A stretch of 64,000 nt of DNA. It comes from JBQDBK01 sp052090825 (GTDB taxonomy: Bacteria > Bacillota > Clostridia > Tissierellales > Peptoniphilaceae). Shown here in pieces: positions 1-10,101 of the stretch (position 1 is its first letter; each line of letters opens with the position of its first letter). The notes under the pieces are model-generated. The model was given only the letters and a program-made list of their open reading frames with translations, was not told the DNA's origin and searched no databases. The stretch spans positions 23,807-87,806 of the forward strand of contig JBQDBK010000008.1 in assembly GCA_052090825.1 (NCBI GenBank), read 5' to 3'. The position numbers were made by a program, and so were the translations under genes.

Positions 1-3000
1 AAAGGTTTTAAGTTAGGAGATACTATAAGTTTTAGTAAGGAAGTTGATAAATTCAGCTTATTAGATGAAGAAGAAAATCATTTAAAAGATTATACTTATA
101 GGATAGTTGGATTTTGTCAAAGTGTTGAATATTCAAACAATGAGGATAAGGGACAATCCTTGAGAGGATTCGGGGAAATAAGTGGTATTGCTTATATATC
201 TGCCTCTGAATTTAATTTAGATCCGACTTTTGCAAGGCTAAAATACAAGGATACAAAGGGATTAGAAACTTTTTCTAAGGAGTATAGGGAAAAAGTAAAA
301 TCTCATAAAAATAATTTAGATATAGAGTTTAAATTTAGACCGGAAGATAGGCTTAATAATATTAAATCGGAAATAGATGATGAAATAGAAAAAGGGCAGA
401 ATAAGATTGCAGATGCTGAAAATAAATTAAGTGATGCCAAGGAAGAAATAACAGATGCAGAAAAGGAATTAAAAGAAGGAAAGAAAGACTACAATGAAGG
501 TAAGGCTGAGTTTAATAAAGAGTATACTAAGGGAAAATCTAAATTAGATGAGGCTAAAGATAAGCTTTATAGGTCTGAAAAGGATATAGATAAGGGAGAA
601 AAAGACCTAATTGAAGGTTACAATAAATTAAAAGAAGGAAGAGAAAAACTAGATAAAGCTAAAGTAGATCTTCAGGTGGGAAAAACAAAATATAGGCAAG
701 GCAAGGATGAGTATGAGCAAGGTTTAGGAGAAATAAAAGCAAGAGAAGAACAATTAGAGGATGGAAAATCTCAGCTTGCAGAAGGTAGAAAAAAACTTGA
801 TGAAGGACAAGCTGAAATAGAAAAATCTAAGCTAGAACTTGAAGAAGGCCAAAGAGAAATAGCAAAAAATGAAGCTAAACTTATTGAATCTGAGAAAGAA
901 TTAAATGATGGTATTGAAGAACTAGCAAGAGGAGTAGGTTTACCGGGAGCATCAATTGATGAAGTTGAGGAGAGAGTTTACTTCTTATCTACTCTAGTAG
1001 AGGAATCTGAAAAATTATTTGCTGATTATAAACCATTAACAGAGGAAATTAAAAAGACAGAAGAAAATATATCCTCATTAAATGTGAATTTAGCTAATGC
1101 TAATGAGAATATAAGTAGTATAGAAACCTAATTACAAGATCCTAATTTAAGCCAAGTTCAAAGAGAAAGTTTAGAAAAAGAAATAAAGAAACTCAAAACA
1201 GAGCTAGGCTCAATAGAAGAAAGTCTAAAAAGGGAAAAAGTAAAATTAGAAACTTTAAAGGCAAGTAAAGAGGTTCTTGAAAAAGGAATAGAGGAGATAA
1301 ACAATAACCTACCTAATGGTATGACTATTGAAGGGCTTGTAGTACAAATAAAAGAAGCTAAAGCTGGAGTTAAAAAAATAAGAAGTGGCCAAAGAGAAAT
1401 CGAATTAGGTAAAGAAAAATTAAATGCAGCCAAGGGGAAAATAAGAGATGGACAAGCTCAATTAGAAAATGGAATTGAAGAATTAAGAAAAGGTGAGCTT
1501 GAATATAAAGCTAATAAAATAAAGCTTGATCAAGGTAAAGAAGACTTAAAAAAAGGAAAAGACGAATTAGAAGATGCTAGGAAAAAGCTTGCTGATGCAA
1601 AAAGTGAAATAATTGAGGGAGAAGAAGACTTTACTGAAGGAAAAAAAGAATATCAGGAAAATTATGAAAAATATCTGGAAGGTAAAAGTGACTTAGATGC
1701 AGGTAAAACTTCTTTTGTAGAAGGTAGGAAGACCCTAAAAGAATCAGAAGAAGAATTTGAAAATGAAATAGGAAAAGCAAGAAAAGAATTAAATGAGGCA
1801 AGCTCTAAACTTTATAAAGGTGAAAAAGAATTAGAGGATGGAAAAAGAGAATTTGAAGAGCAATCTGAAGAGGCATCTAAAAAGATTAAAGAAGGAAATG
1901 AAAAAATTGAAGATGCAAAGAAAGTTTTAAAGATTTTAAAACAGCCTAGATATAATATTACTCCAAGATATGATAATTTTTATTTGAATACTTATTTTGA
2001 AGGTGCTGACAGGATGGACTTACTGTCTTATATATTCCCTGTATTTTTCTTCTTAATTTCAATGCTAGTTAGTTTTACCACTATGACAAGAATGGTTGAA
2101 GAAGAAAGAATTTTAATAGGAACGTATAAGGCTTTAGGGTATAGAAATAAAGAGATATCTAGAAAATTCTTTAGTTATGGAGCCGTAGCTTCTATTATAG
2201 GAGGAAGCATAGGGGCACTTTTAGGATCTTATATACTACCAAGAGTAATAGCCAATGCTTACTTTATTGGATCCATATTTGAAAATAATTTAAGTTTTAA
2301 ATTTTATCCTTTAAGAATGTTACTATCCATTTTTGTAGGTATAATATTCACAGGTTTAGCCGCTAAAATGTCAGTTAATAAATCCTTGAAAGAAAATGCA
2401 GCTAAGTTATTAAGGGTGAAGCCACCTAAGTCTGGTAATAGGATAGGTTTAGAAAAATTACCTTTTATATGGAATAGGTTGAGTTTTCTTTATAAAGTTA
2501 CTGCAAGAAATTTATTTAGATATAAAAAACGTGTTATTATGACCATAGTAGGGATAATGGGCTGTACCGCTTTATTGGTTCTGGGTTTTGGAATAAAGGG
2601 TTCAATAAGTGGAATAGGTGATATTCAATTTAAAGAATTGCAAAAATATAATTTAGCTGTAACTTATGATAGAGATATAGATGAAGAATCATATAAAAAC
2701 TATAAAGAATTTTTAGAAAATAAAAAATATGACTATAAAGAATTTTTGCAGGATAGATTGGTATTAGAATATGACGCTATAAATCAAGATGTTTTATTGG
2801 TGGTTCCAAAAGAAGAAAATGATATGGACGACTACTTCATCTTAAGAGATAGGTCATCTCACGAAAAAATAGGCTTACCTACTAATGGAGCAGTAATATC
2901 TGAAAAGTTAGCTAAAATAAAAAATTTAGAAATTGGAGATCTAGTAGAGTTTAAGGATTTAGACAATAAAAGCTATAAAGTTGAAGTCAAGGCTATAACT

Positions 3001-3615
3001 GAAATGTATACAGGTCATTATTTGTTTATGGATAAACAGTATTATGAAAAGGTCTTTGGTAAGGATTTTGAATCTAATTGTGATTATATAAAAATGGATA
3101 AAAGTGAAAAAGAATTAGAAAAAATAGCTTCTGATTTCACTAACTATAAGTCAGTTGTATCGGTGTTAGACTTAAATGTTTTAGAAAATACAATGGATAA
3201 GTTTATGTATTCTATAACTAAAGTTCAAGTTATAATTACAATAGCTTCAAGTCTATTAGCTATGGTGGTTTTATATAATCTAACAAATATCAACATTGAA
3301 GAGAGATTAAGAGAAATATCAACTATAAAAGTTTTAGGATTTAGGCCAAATGAAATAACTAAATATATTTATAGGGAAACAGGAATTCTTACAATTATTG
3401 GTATAATAATTGGCTTAGGTGTAGGTAAAGTGCTTCACTATTACGTTATGAGAGTAGTTGCTCCTAATATAATGATGTTTAATCCGACCTTAAAAATAGA
3501 TAGCTATTTAAGAGCAGGCTTAATAACTTTAATAGTAAGTATTGTAATTATGCTAATATTCCATAGAAAATTGAATAAAATTGATATGGTAGAATCTTTA
3601 AAATCAAATGAGTAA
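1..3615 (+). pseudogene. Large FtsX-type ABC transporter permease with long coiled coil, 5' end outside window, in-frame TAA
   Basis: The frame is open from base 1, so the gene begins upstream. About 1,200 codons are visible. A lysine/glutamate-rich coiled coil with recurring glycines (patterns such as KLxEGKxEL) runs from about base 400 to 1930. An FtsX-like membrane domain follows at about 2000-2400 (ILIGTYKALGYRNKEI), then a second extracytoplasmic region, then a second FtsX domain near 3190-3600 (LREISTIKVLGFRPNEI). This is the layout of ABC permeases that remodel or export at the cell surface; the substrate is unknown. A TAA at 1129-1131 interrupts the frame in the coiled coil, and the same frame continues without any shift. 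A CAA (Gln) codon would fit there. The product is either truncated or the stop is an error. No ATPase partner is visible; it may lie upstream. Confidence 0.8.
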
Positions 3616-3640
3616 GCCTAGCAATAGGCTTATTTATTTG
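3616..3640 (+). terminator. Terminator after the FtsX permease
   Basis: The hairpin AAGCCTA-gcaa-TAGGCTT lies immediately after the stop codon and is followed by a T-rich tail. It separates the permease gene from murA. Confidence 0.65.
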
Positions 3641-3660
3641 TGTAGGAAATAGGGTATTTA

Positions 3661-3669
3661 TGGTATAAT
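3661..3669 (+). promoter_or_regulatory. Extended -10 promoter of murA
   Basis: TGGTATAAT is a full consensus -10 (3664-3669) with the TGn extension, about 30 bases before the murA start. The -35 region is not obvious, as is common for extended -10 promoters. Confidence 0.6.
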
Positions 3670-3701
3670 GTAAATATATTGAAGAGTTCGGAGGAGAATT
3701 T

Positions 3702-4958
3702 TTGGAAAAAATAGTTGTAGAAAGAAGTCCAAAGCTTAAAGGTAGAGTAAGAATTAGTGGAGCTAAAAATGCAGCTTTACCAATTCTAGCAGCTTCTATT
3801 TTAGGGACAGAAGATATCTTACTTGAAGATGTCCCAGCCCTAAAGGACGTTGAGATAATGCTTGAAGTATTAGAAAGTCTTGGATGTTCAGTAAATAAAA
3901 TTGAAGAAAATAAAATTATAATAAATTCGAAGAATTTAAGTTCATATGAAACTAAGTATGAATTAATGAATAAAATGAGAGCCTCATTCCTAGTAATGGG
4001 TCCTTTACTAGGGAGGATGAAGAAGACTGTAAACTCACTTCCGGGAGGATGTAATATAGGATCTAGGCCTATAGATTTACATCTAAAAGGATTTGAAGCT
4101 TTAGGAGCTACAATTGAAAATAATGTTGGAGACATAACTGCAAGTTGTGAGAAACTAGTTGGGAATAAGATATACTTAGATTTTCCATCAGTAGGAGCAA
4201 CTGAAAATATTATGATGGCTGCTGTTTTGGCTGAAGGAGAAACAGTGATTGAAAATGCGGCTATGGAACCTGAAATTGTTGATCTTGCAAACTTTCTTAG
4301 GAAATTAGGCGGACATGTTTTAGGAGCAGGAACATCTACCATAAGAATTAAGGGTGTAAGTGAATTAAAAGGATGTAGCCATCAAATAATACCTGATAGG
4401 ATTGAAGCAGGTACTTTTATGGTAGCAGCAGCCATAACAAGTGGTGATATAGAAATAGAAAATATTATAAGTTCTCATATGAAACCTGTTATAGCAAAGC
4501 TAGAAGAAGCTGGCTGTGAAATTATAGAAGAAGACGATAAAATTAGAGTTATAGGAACAGAAGAAAAAAAAGCCATTAGGATAAAAACTCTGCCTTATCC
4601 TGGATTTCCAACAGATATGCAAGCACAATTTTTGGCCCTTATGACTCAGTTGAGGGGAAATAATACGGCTATTGAGACTGTTTTTGAAAATAGGTTTATG
4701 CATGTTGAAGAACTAAAAAAGATGGGGGCAGATATAGAAGTTGATGACCGTCAAGCTATAGTTGTTGGTGGTAAAAAACTTAGTGGAGCAAATGTTAAAG
4801 CAACAGATTTAAGAGCTGGAGCTGCTCTTATTTTAGCAGGCTTAGTGGCAGATGGGAAGACAATAATATCTGATATATATCACATAGATAGAGGGTATGA
4901 AAATATAGAAGAAAAGTTTAGAAGTTTGGGAGCTATAATAAATAGAATAAATGAATAA
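3702..4958 (+). CDS. murA: UDP-N-acetylglucosamine 1-carboxyvinyltransferase
   Basis: This is the cytosolic enzyme that transfers enolpyruvate from PEP to UDP-GlcNAc, the first committed step of peptidoglycan synthesis and the fosfomycin target. The 418-residue length is usual for the family. The N-terminal signature (SGAKNAALPILAAS) is present, and the catalytic cysteine is about residue 117 in LPGGCNIGSRPIDLH. The cysteine predicts fosfomycin sensitivity by family knowledge. The start is TTG, preceded by a strong GGAGGAG site 8 bases upstream; no ATG fits better. It is a single-gene unit with its own extended -10 promoter and a strong terminator shared with the convergent rubredoxin gene. 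Many Firmicutes have two paralogues (murA1/murA2, murAA/murZ); which one this is cannot be decided here. Confidence 0.95.
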   Translation: MEKIVVERSPKLKGRVRISGAKNAALPILAASILGTEDILLEDVPALKDVEIMLEVLESLGCSVNKIEENKIIINSKNLSSYETKYELMNKMRASFLVMGPLLGRMKKTVNSLPGGCNIGSRPIDLHLKGFEALGATIENNVGDITASCEKLVGNKIYLDFPSVGATENIMMAAVLAEGETVIENAAMEPEIVDLANFLRKLGGHVLGAGTSTIRIKGVSELKGCSHQIIPDRIEAGTFMVAAAITSGDIEIENIISSHMKPVIAKLEEAGCEIIEEDDKIRVIGTEEKKAIRIKTLPYPGFPTDMQAQFLALMTQLRGNNTAIETVFENRFMHVEELKKMGADIEVDDRQAIVVGGKKLSGANVKATDLRAGAALILAGLVADGKTIISDIYHIDRGYENIEEKFRSLGAIINRINE

Positions 4959-4988
4959 AAAAAGCCATCCTTAAGGATGGCTTTTTTT
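4957..4988. terminator. Bidirectional terminator between murA and rubredoxin
   Basis: The stem AAGCCATCC/GGATGGCTT is flanked by A-runs on the left and T-runs on the right. It can terminate both convergent genes. Confidence 0.85.
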
Positions 4989-4989
4989 A

Positions 4990-5154
4990 TTAGTCTTCGT
5001 AAACTTCAAAGTCTTCTTTTCCTGCTCCACAAAGAGGGCAAACCCAATCTTCTGGAAGATCGTCAAAAGAAGTTCCCGGTTTAATACCATTATCTTCATC
5101 ACCTAAAGCAGGATCGTATATATATCCACAAAGTGTACATTCATATTTTTTCAT
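4990..5154 (-). CDS. rub: Rubredoxin
   Basis: A 54-residue frame on the minus strand begins [15 protein letters not shown] and ends near [16 protein letters not shown]. The two CxxCG knuckles that bind a single iron are present, as are the usual aromatic core residues (Y-x-C near the start, W before the second pair). Rubredoxin is a small cytosolic electron carrier; in anaerobes it commonly donates electrons to superoxide reductase and rubrerythrin, and a superoxide reductase gene lies at 19070 in this window. The start ATG (5152-5154, complement) has a good GAAAGGAGATA site upstream. Its length and motifs match the family. Confidence 0.97.
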   Translation of the reverse strand: MKKYECTLCGYIYDPALGDEDNGIKPGTSFDDLPEDWVCPLCGAGKEDFEVYED

Positions 5155-5347
5155 TATTAATATCTCCTTTCAAATGTAAATAATTTATTTAATAATTATA
5201 TACCCAAATCAATAAATAAATATACATTAATTTTAATTATATTAAGACAATTAAATAAAATTATTTCAATTAAAGAATATTTATTTAAAAAATTATAAAA
5301 GCTAGACATATTAAAAAAATAATGTATAATATTAAATCGATTGAAAT

Positions 5348-5381
5348 GTTACCCTGTTTAAAGACATATCAAGAGGGTAGC
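5348..5381 (+). promoter_or_regulatory. Stem-loop in the leader of the RsbW-like gene
   Basis: GTTACCCT (5348-5355) can pair with AGGGTAGC (5374-5381) with one G-U pair and an 18-base loop. It lies 47 bases ahead of the gene at 5428. The stretch 5155-5347 is otherwise very AT-rich and holds the rubredoxin Shine-Dalgarno and promoter region; no gene is seen in it. Confidence 0.3.
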
Positions 5382-5427
5382 TATAAAATAGGATAAATGA
5401 ATTGAGGACAAGGAAGTGTAGAGAGAT

Positions 5428-5820
5428 ATGGATACAGTATATAAATATAATGGATCCGTCTGTAGTGATTTACTACAATTAAAAGATTTCCTAGAAAATA
5501 TATTATGTAATTTAGAAAATTATATATTTGATGAAGATACTATGTTTGATTTAAAACTTATATTAGATGAATTAATGGTCAATGGGATAATTCATGGAAA
5601 TGAGAAAGATGAAGATAAATATGTTCATTTAAATATTATATTAAAAGAAAGTTCAATAATTATAAAAGTAGTAGATGAAGGTTGTGGTATAGATTGTGAT
5701 TTGAATAATTATGATTACAACAACTTAAAGAGCTCCGGGCGAGGTTTGATTTTAGTAAAAGCGTTAACAGATAATTTGATTTTAAATAAAAATGAAATAA
5801 CAGTAGTAAAAAAACTCTAA
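5428..5820 (+). CDS. ATP-binding protein of the RsbW/SpoIIAB (HATPase_c) type
   Basis: This 130-residue protein carries the GHKL fold motifs. The N-box is LILDELMVNGIIHGN (about residues 45-60), G1 is VVDEGCGI (about 83-90) and G2 is GRGLILVKAL (about 102-112). Such stand-alone kinases are usually anti-sigma factors that phosphorylate a serine on an anti-anti-sigma partner. No sigma factor or STAS partner gene is adjacent, so the target is unknown. A matching PP2C/SpoIIE-type phosphatase lies at 24900 in this window and could act on the same pathway, but that is inference. The gene is flanked by rubredoxin (divergent) and typA, and ends inside a strong terminator stem. Confidence 0.8.
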   Translation: MDTVYKYNGSVCSDLLQLKDFLENILCNLENYIFDEDTMFDLKLILDELMVNGIIHGNEKDEDKYVHLNIILKESSIIIKVVDEGCGIDCDLNNYDYNNLKSSGRGLILVKALTDNLILNKNEITVVKKL

Positions 5821-5860
5821 TTTATTTAATGGATATATTGAATAAGTGTTAGAGTTTTTT
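5808..5860 (+). terminator. Terminator of the RsbW-like gene
   Basis: AAAAAACTCTAA pairs with TTAGAGTTTTTT. The stop codon of the gene forms part of the left arm, and the right arm ends in a T-run. Confidence 0.75.
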
Positions 5861-5909
5861 GTCTTACATAAAAAACTGGGTAAAAAACATATAGAAATGC
5901 TCTTAATTG

Positions 5910-5918
5910 TGGTATAAT
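5910..5918 (+). promoter_or_regulatory. Extended -10 promoter of typA
   Basis: TGGTATAAT sits 35 bases before the typA start. It is the same TGG-TATAAT form found ahead of murA. Confidence 0.55.
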
Positions 5919-5952
5919 CATAACTTGATAAAGAATGGGAAGTGAATAAAAA

Positions 5953-7779
5953 ATGAATAGAAGAGAAGATGTAAGAAATATTGCTATTATAGCCCACGTT
6001 GATCATGGGAAAACAACGCTTGTTGATGCTTTACTTAGACAATCAGGTGTATTTAGAGATAATCAAGTTGTAAATGAAAGAGTAATGGACTCAAATGATA
6101 TTGAAAGAGAAAGAGGAATAACAATTCTTTCTAAGAATACCTCTATAAATTATAAAGGGACAAAAATAAATATCATAGATACCCCAGGTCATGCAGATTT
6201 TGGTGGAGAAGTAGAACGTGTTTTAAAGATGGTAAACGGGGTTGTCCTTTTAGTTGATGCTTTTGAGGGCCCCATGCCACAAACAAAATTTGTTTTAAAA
6301 AAAGCTTTTGATTTAGACTTAGATGTTATAGTTTGTATTAACAAAATTGATAGACCTGAAGCTAGACCGCTTGAGGTAGTGGATGAAGTTATAGATTTAT
6401 TTATAGATTTAGGAGCAAAAGAAAATGCTCTTGATTGTCCATTTGTGTTTGCATCAGCTAAATCTGGATTTGCTAAATTGGACTTAGATGAAGAAACAGA
6501 AACAATGGAAGACTTATTTGAAACTATAATAAAATATATACCAGCTCCAGAAGCAAATGAAGAAGATTCTTTTGGTTTATTAATTTCTACAATAGACTAT
6601 AATGAATATACGGGAAGAATAGGAATTGGGAAGGTAGATAGAGGAACATATAGAGAAAATGATTCGATTGTCTTAGTAAATGCTATGACAGATGAGCCTC
6701 CAAGGAAAGTAAAAATAAAAGAAATTTATGAATTTGAAGGTCTTAATAGGGTTCCGGTAAAAGAAGCTAGAGCTGGATCAATTGTTGCTGTAGCAGGGAT
6801 TGAAGATATAAATATCGGAGACACTATATGTGATGAAAGTAATCCAAAAGCAATAGATTTTGTAAAAATTTCAGAACCTACTTTAGCTATGAATTTTTCT
6901 GTAAATGATTCACCGTTTGCAGGTCAAGATGGTAAATTTTTAACATCTAGACAAATTAGGGCAAGGCTTATGAAAGAGCTACAAACTGATGTAGGTTTAA
7001 AAGTTGAAGAAACTGATTCTACAGATAGCTTTAAAGTATCTGGTAGGGGAGAACTTCACCTAAGTGTTTTAATAGAGAATATGAGACGTGAAGGTTATGA
7101 ATTTCAAATTTCAAAACCTCAAGTACTATACAGAGAAGAGAATGGGAAAAAACTTGAACCTATGGAAATTGTTACTATAGATGTTTCTAGTGAGTATGCA
7201 GGAAGTGTAATTGAAAAATTAGGTAAGAGAAAAGCTGAATTAGTTGGAATGCAGGAATCCAATGGAGGGTATGCTAGACTAATATTTAAAATGCCAGCCA
7301 GAGGTCTTATAGGGTATAGGTCTATATTCTTATCTGATACAAAGGGTAATGGGATTTTAAATACAATATTTGATTCTTATGAGCCATATAAGGGAGATAT
7401 ACCAAGAAGAATGGATGCTTCTATAGTATCTTTTGATACAGGAGTAGCATCAGCTTATGGTTTAAATAATGCTCAGAGTAGAGGATCATTATTTATAGAG
7501 CCTGGTGAAAAAGTTTATGAAGGACAGGTAGTAGGGGCATCGCCAAAAGGAATTGAAATAGAAGTTTCTGTAACAAAAACGAAAAAACAATCCAATGTCA
7601 GAGCTTCAGGATCAGATGATTCTTTAAAACTTTCACCCAAAGAAGATATGAGTTTAGAAGAAGCGCTGGAGTTTATAGAAGATGATGAATTAATAGAAGT
7701 TACTCCTAAAACTTTTAGAATTAGAAAAAAGATTTTAAATAGCCAAAGTAGATATAAAAATAAAAAAAATTCAAAATAA
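5953..7779 (+). CDS. typA: Translational GTPase TypA/BipA
   Basis: This is a 608-residue ribosome-associated GTPase of the EF-G-like group, involved in ribosome assembly and stress adaptation. The G1 loop is AHVDHGKTTLVDALL near residue 15. The switch region RERGITILSKN, the G3 motif DTPGHADFGGEVE and the G4 motif NKIDRPEARP follow. The C-terminal BipA-specific domain with KMPARGLIGYRS is complete. Length is normal for the family. Its own extended -10 promoter lies upstream, and cls follows after 11 bases with no terminator, so the two may be co-transcribed. Confidence 0.96.
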   Translation: MNRREDVRNIAIIAHVDHGKTTLVDALLRQSGVFRDNQVVNERVMDSNDIERERGITILSKNTSINYKGTKINIIDTPGHADFGGEVERVLKMVNGVVLLVDAFEGPMPQTKFVLKKAFDLDLDVIVCINKIDRPEARPLEVVDEVIDLFIDLGAKENALDCPFVFASAKSGFAKLDLDEETETMEDLFETIIKYIPAPEANEEDSFGLLISTIDYNEYTGRIGIGKVDRGTYRENDSIVLVNAMTDEPPRKVKIKEIYEFEGLNRVPVKEARAGSIVAVAGIEDINIGDTICDESNPKAIDFVKISEPTLAMNFSVNDSPFAGQDGKFLTSRQIRARLMKELQTDVGLKVEETDSTDSFKVSGRGELHLSVLIENMRREGYEFQISKPQVLYREENGKKLEPMEIVTIDVSSEYAGSVIEKLGKRKAELVGMQESNGGYARLIFKMPARGLIGYRSIFLSDTKGNGILNTIFDSYEPYKGDIPRRMDASIVSFDTGVASAYGLNNAQSRGSLFIEPGEKVYEGQVVGASPKGIEIEVSVTKTKKQSNVRASGSDDSLKLSPKEDMSLEEALEFIEDDELIEVTPKTFRIRKKILNSQSRYKNKKNSK

Positions 7780-7790
7780 AGGTGATTTGA

Positions 7791-9263
7791 TTGTTAAGAG
7801 AATATTTTTCTAGTTTATTAGCATTTATCCAATTATATGGATATTTATTTATATTAAATATGCTTTTAAGTCTTTTAATAATTTTTATTGAAAGAAAAAA
7901 GCCTGTTTCTACTTTGCTTTGGGTAATGGTAATAAATTTTATACCTATAATTGGATTTATATTTTATTTGGTAATAGGTCAAGATCTTTCAAAAAAAAGA
8001 ATCTTTGATAAGAAAAATAGAATCTTAAAAAAAGTAAATCAAATAGCCAGAGACCAATTAAATGCAATTCGAAATAAAAGCCTAGAATTGGATGAAGCGA
8101 CCAAAGATTTCACAGAAATGGTAGAAATGTTCAATGTGGGAGAAGATGAAATACTCTATATGAACAATGATATTTCTAAATTTAATAATGGACCTGACTT
8201 TTTTAAAAAATTATTTGAGGATATTGAAGAAGCAAAGAATACAGTTTTTATTCAATCCTATATTTTAAAATCAGATACTATAGGAAAAAAATTTGTAGAT
8301 TTATTAAAGAGAAAAGCTTCAGAAGGTGTAGAGGTTAAACTTTTAGTAGATGGAATGGGAGCTAGGAACTTTAAACCTAGAGATAGGAAAGATTTAAAAA
8401 GAAATGGAGTATCAGTTGCTGTTTTTTTTCCTGGACTATTTCAAACTATAAATACTCGTATAAACTTTAGAAATCATAGAAAGATAGTTGTAATTGACCA
8501 TAAAATTGCTTATGTTGGTGGTTTTAACATAGGAGATGAATATGTGTCAGAAAGTAAAAAATTTGGGTTTTGGAGAGATACTCATCTTAGAATAGTAGGA
8601 GATGCTGTAGCTGGTTTAGAATTCAGATTTTTCCTAGATTATAGGGCGGCATCTGATAAAGAAGACGGTCAATTTGTAAGCTTATTAAATCAAGAGAAAA
8701 TAAACAATAAGTATAGAAAAGATATGTGTATAGTAACAAGTGGGCCAGATTCAAAGGTTAATTCAATAAGAAATGGATATGAGAAGATTATAACCAGAGC
8801 TAAAAAAAACATCTATATACAGACTCCTTATTTTGTACCGGATGAAGGAATCTTAAATTCTATAAAAGTTGCGGCTCTTTCAGGCTGTCAAGTTCATATA
8901 ATGATACCTAGGATAAAAGACCACCCTTTCGTCCACTGGGCATCACTATCATTTATTGGTGATTTGCTTCAATGGGGAGTAAGAGCCTACTTTTATGAAG
9001 GAGGTTTCTTGCATGCTAAAGTTATATGTTGTGATGATAAATTATCTAGTGTAGGAACAGCGAATTTTGATATTAGGTCATTTGAATTAAACTTTGAAGT
9101 AAATGCTTTTATTTTTGATGAAGAGTTAAATAAGTCTCTAGTAGAAGATTTCAAAAAAGACTTAGAAAAATCAACAGAACTTACTTTGTTAGATTATGAA
9201 AACAGAAGTAATTTAGTGAAATTTAAGGAAGGAATAAGTAGACTATTGTCTCCACTTTTGTAA
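7791..9263 (+). CDS. cls: Cardiolipin synthase (phospholipase D family)
   Basis: The 490-residue membrane enzyme joins phosphatidylglycerol molecules to make cardiolipin. Two N-terminal membrane segments (about residues 10-30 and 38-60, including IERKKPVSTLLWVM) match the bacterial ClsA layout. Two HKD motifs follow: NHRKIVVIDHKIAYVGG near residue 227 and LHAKVICCDDKLSSVGTAN near 404. The start is TTG with an AAAGGTG site 6 bases upstream. It follows typA by 11 bases and overlaps the next start in a TAATG junction, which implies coupled translation. Confidence 0.94.
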   Translation: MLREYFSSLLAFIQLYGYLFILNMLLSLLIIFIERKKPVSTLLWVMVINFIPIIGFIFYLVIGQDLSKKRIFDKKNRILKKVNQIARDQLNAIRNKSLELDEATKDFTEMVEMFNVGEDEILYMNNDISKFNNGPDFFKKLFEDIEEAKNTVFIQSYILKSDTIGKKFVDLLKRKASEGVEVKLLVDGMGARNFKPRDRKDLKRNGVSVAVFFPGLFQTINTRINFRNHRKIVVIDHKIAYVGGFNIGDEYVSESKKFGFWRDTHLRIVGDAVAGLEFRFFLDYRAASDKEDGQFVSLLNQEKINNKYRKDMCIVTSGPDSKVNSIRNGYEKIITRAKKNIYIQTPYFVPDEGILNSIKVAALSGCQVHIMIPRIKDHPFVHWASLSFIGDLLQWGVRAYFYEGGFLHAKVICCDDKLSSVGTANFDIRSFELNFEVNAFIFDEELNKSLVEDFKKDLEKSTELTLLDYENRSNLVKFKEGISRLLSPLL

Positions 9264-9844
9264 TGGATTATAAGCTTGTTATAAAAAGAAAAAAAATTAA
9301 AAATTTAAAATTTAAAGTAGAAGAAGGCACTGTTATAGTAACAGCGCCTATTCGACTTTCTAAGACCTACATATACAACGTTCTAGAAAAAAATGAAGTT
9401 TTAATAAATAAGATGTTATTGAGAGATAAAAATATTTTGTATAGAAATAATTTAGAAGACTCCCTAGTATATTTATTTGGTAAAAAATTGGATAAGATTT
9501 TGGTAGAAGATTTAAAAAATGAAAAAGATATAGAAGAACTTTATAGAAAAGAATTATATAAAATATTGCCAGGGATATTTAAAAAATATAATGAAAAAAC
9601 TAAGCTCTATGAAAAAGAATTTAATATTAGAAAAATGAAGGTTAGGTGGGGTACTTGCTATCCAAAAAGAAAAGTTATAAATTTAAATTTATTTCTTGCC
9701 AAGAGACCTATAGATGAAATAGAATCAGTTGTATTACATGAATTAATACATCTAAAAATAGGAAATCACTCTAAAGAATTTTATAGTGAAGTTAAAAAGT
9801 ACATGCCAAATTACGATGATATAAAAGACAGGTTAAATAGTTAA
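9263..9844 (+). CDS. YgjP/SprT-like zinc metallopeptidase (DUF45)
   Basis: The 193-residue protein contains LHELIHLKIGNHSKEFY at about residue 158, an HExxH zinc site with a downstream histidine typical of the YgjP-like family. The motif WGTC (KVRWGTCYPKRKVINLN) just before it is also a family hallmark. The biological substrate of these proteins is not established. The ATG overlaps the cls stop by one base, so it is translated as part of the typA-cls group. No signal peptide is seen, so it is cytosolic. Confidence 0.85.
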   Translation: MDYKLVIKRKKIKNLKFKVEEGTVIVTAPIRLSKTYIYNVLEKNEVLINKMLLRDKNILYRNNLEDSLVYLFGKKLDKILVEDLKNEKDIEELYRKELYKILPGIFKKYNEKTKLYEKEFNIRKMKVRWGTCYPKRKVINLNLFLAKRPIDEIESVVLHELIHLKIGNHSKEFYSEVKKYMPNYDDIKDRLNS

Positions 9845-9858
9845 AGTGAGAGGTATAA

Positions 9859-10053
9859 ATGATTAAACTAATAAATAAATCTATATTGAAGACCTTGTTT
9901 ATATTAATAATTGCTATTGTTTTAATGAAGTATTTCGATTTGAGTCAATTTATATACACAGAAAAAATAGATGGAATTGAGAAAGTTGAAGAGATAAAAA
10001 GAGATAATAATAAACTTATAGATAAACTTAAAAACTCCAATTTAAATAAATAA
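9859..10053 (+). CDS. Small single-pass membrane protein, unknown function
   Basis: A 64-residue frame starts MIKLINKSILKTLFILII, with one hydrophobic segment (about residues 9-24) followed by a charged, lysine- and glutamate-rich tail. A GTGAGAGG Shine-Dalgarno site lies 8 bases before the ATG, and the gene follows the metallopeptidase by only 14 bases, so it appears to close the typA-cls-ygjP group. I do not recognise a family. A short extracytoplasmic or cytosolic coil is likely from the tail composition. Confidence 0.6.
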   Translation: MIKLINKSILKTLFILIIAIVLMKYFDLSQFIYTEKIDGIEKVEEIKRDNNKLIDKLKNSNLNK

Positions 10054-10101
10054 GTATAGAATTTTATAAAAAATTTGATTTCTTGGACGATATAAAGACT
10101 T

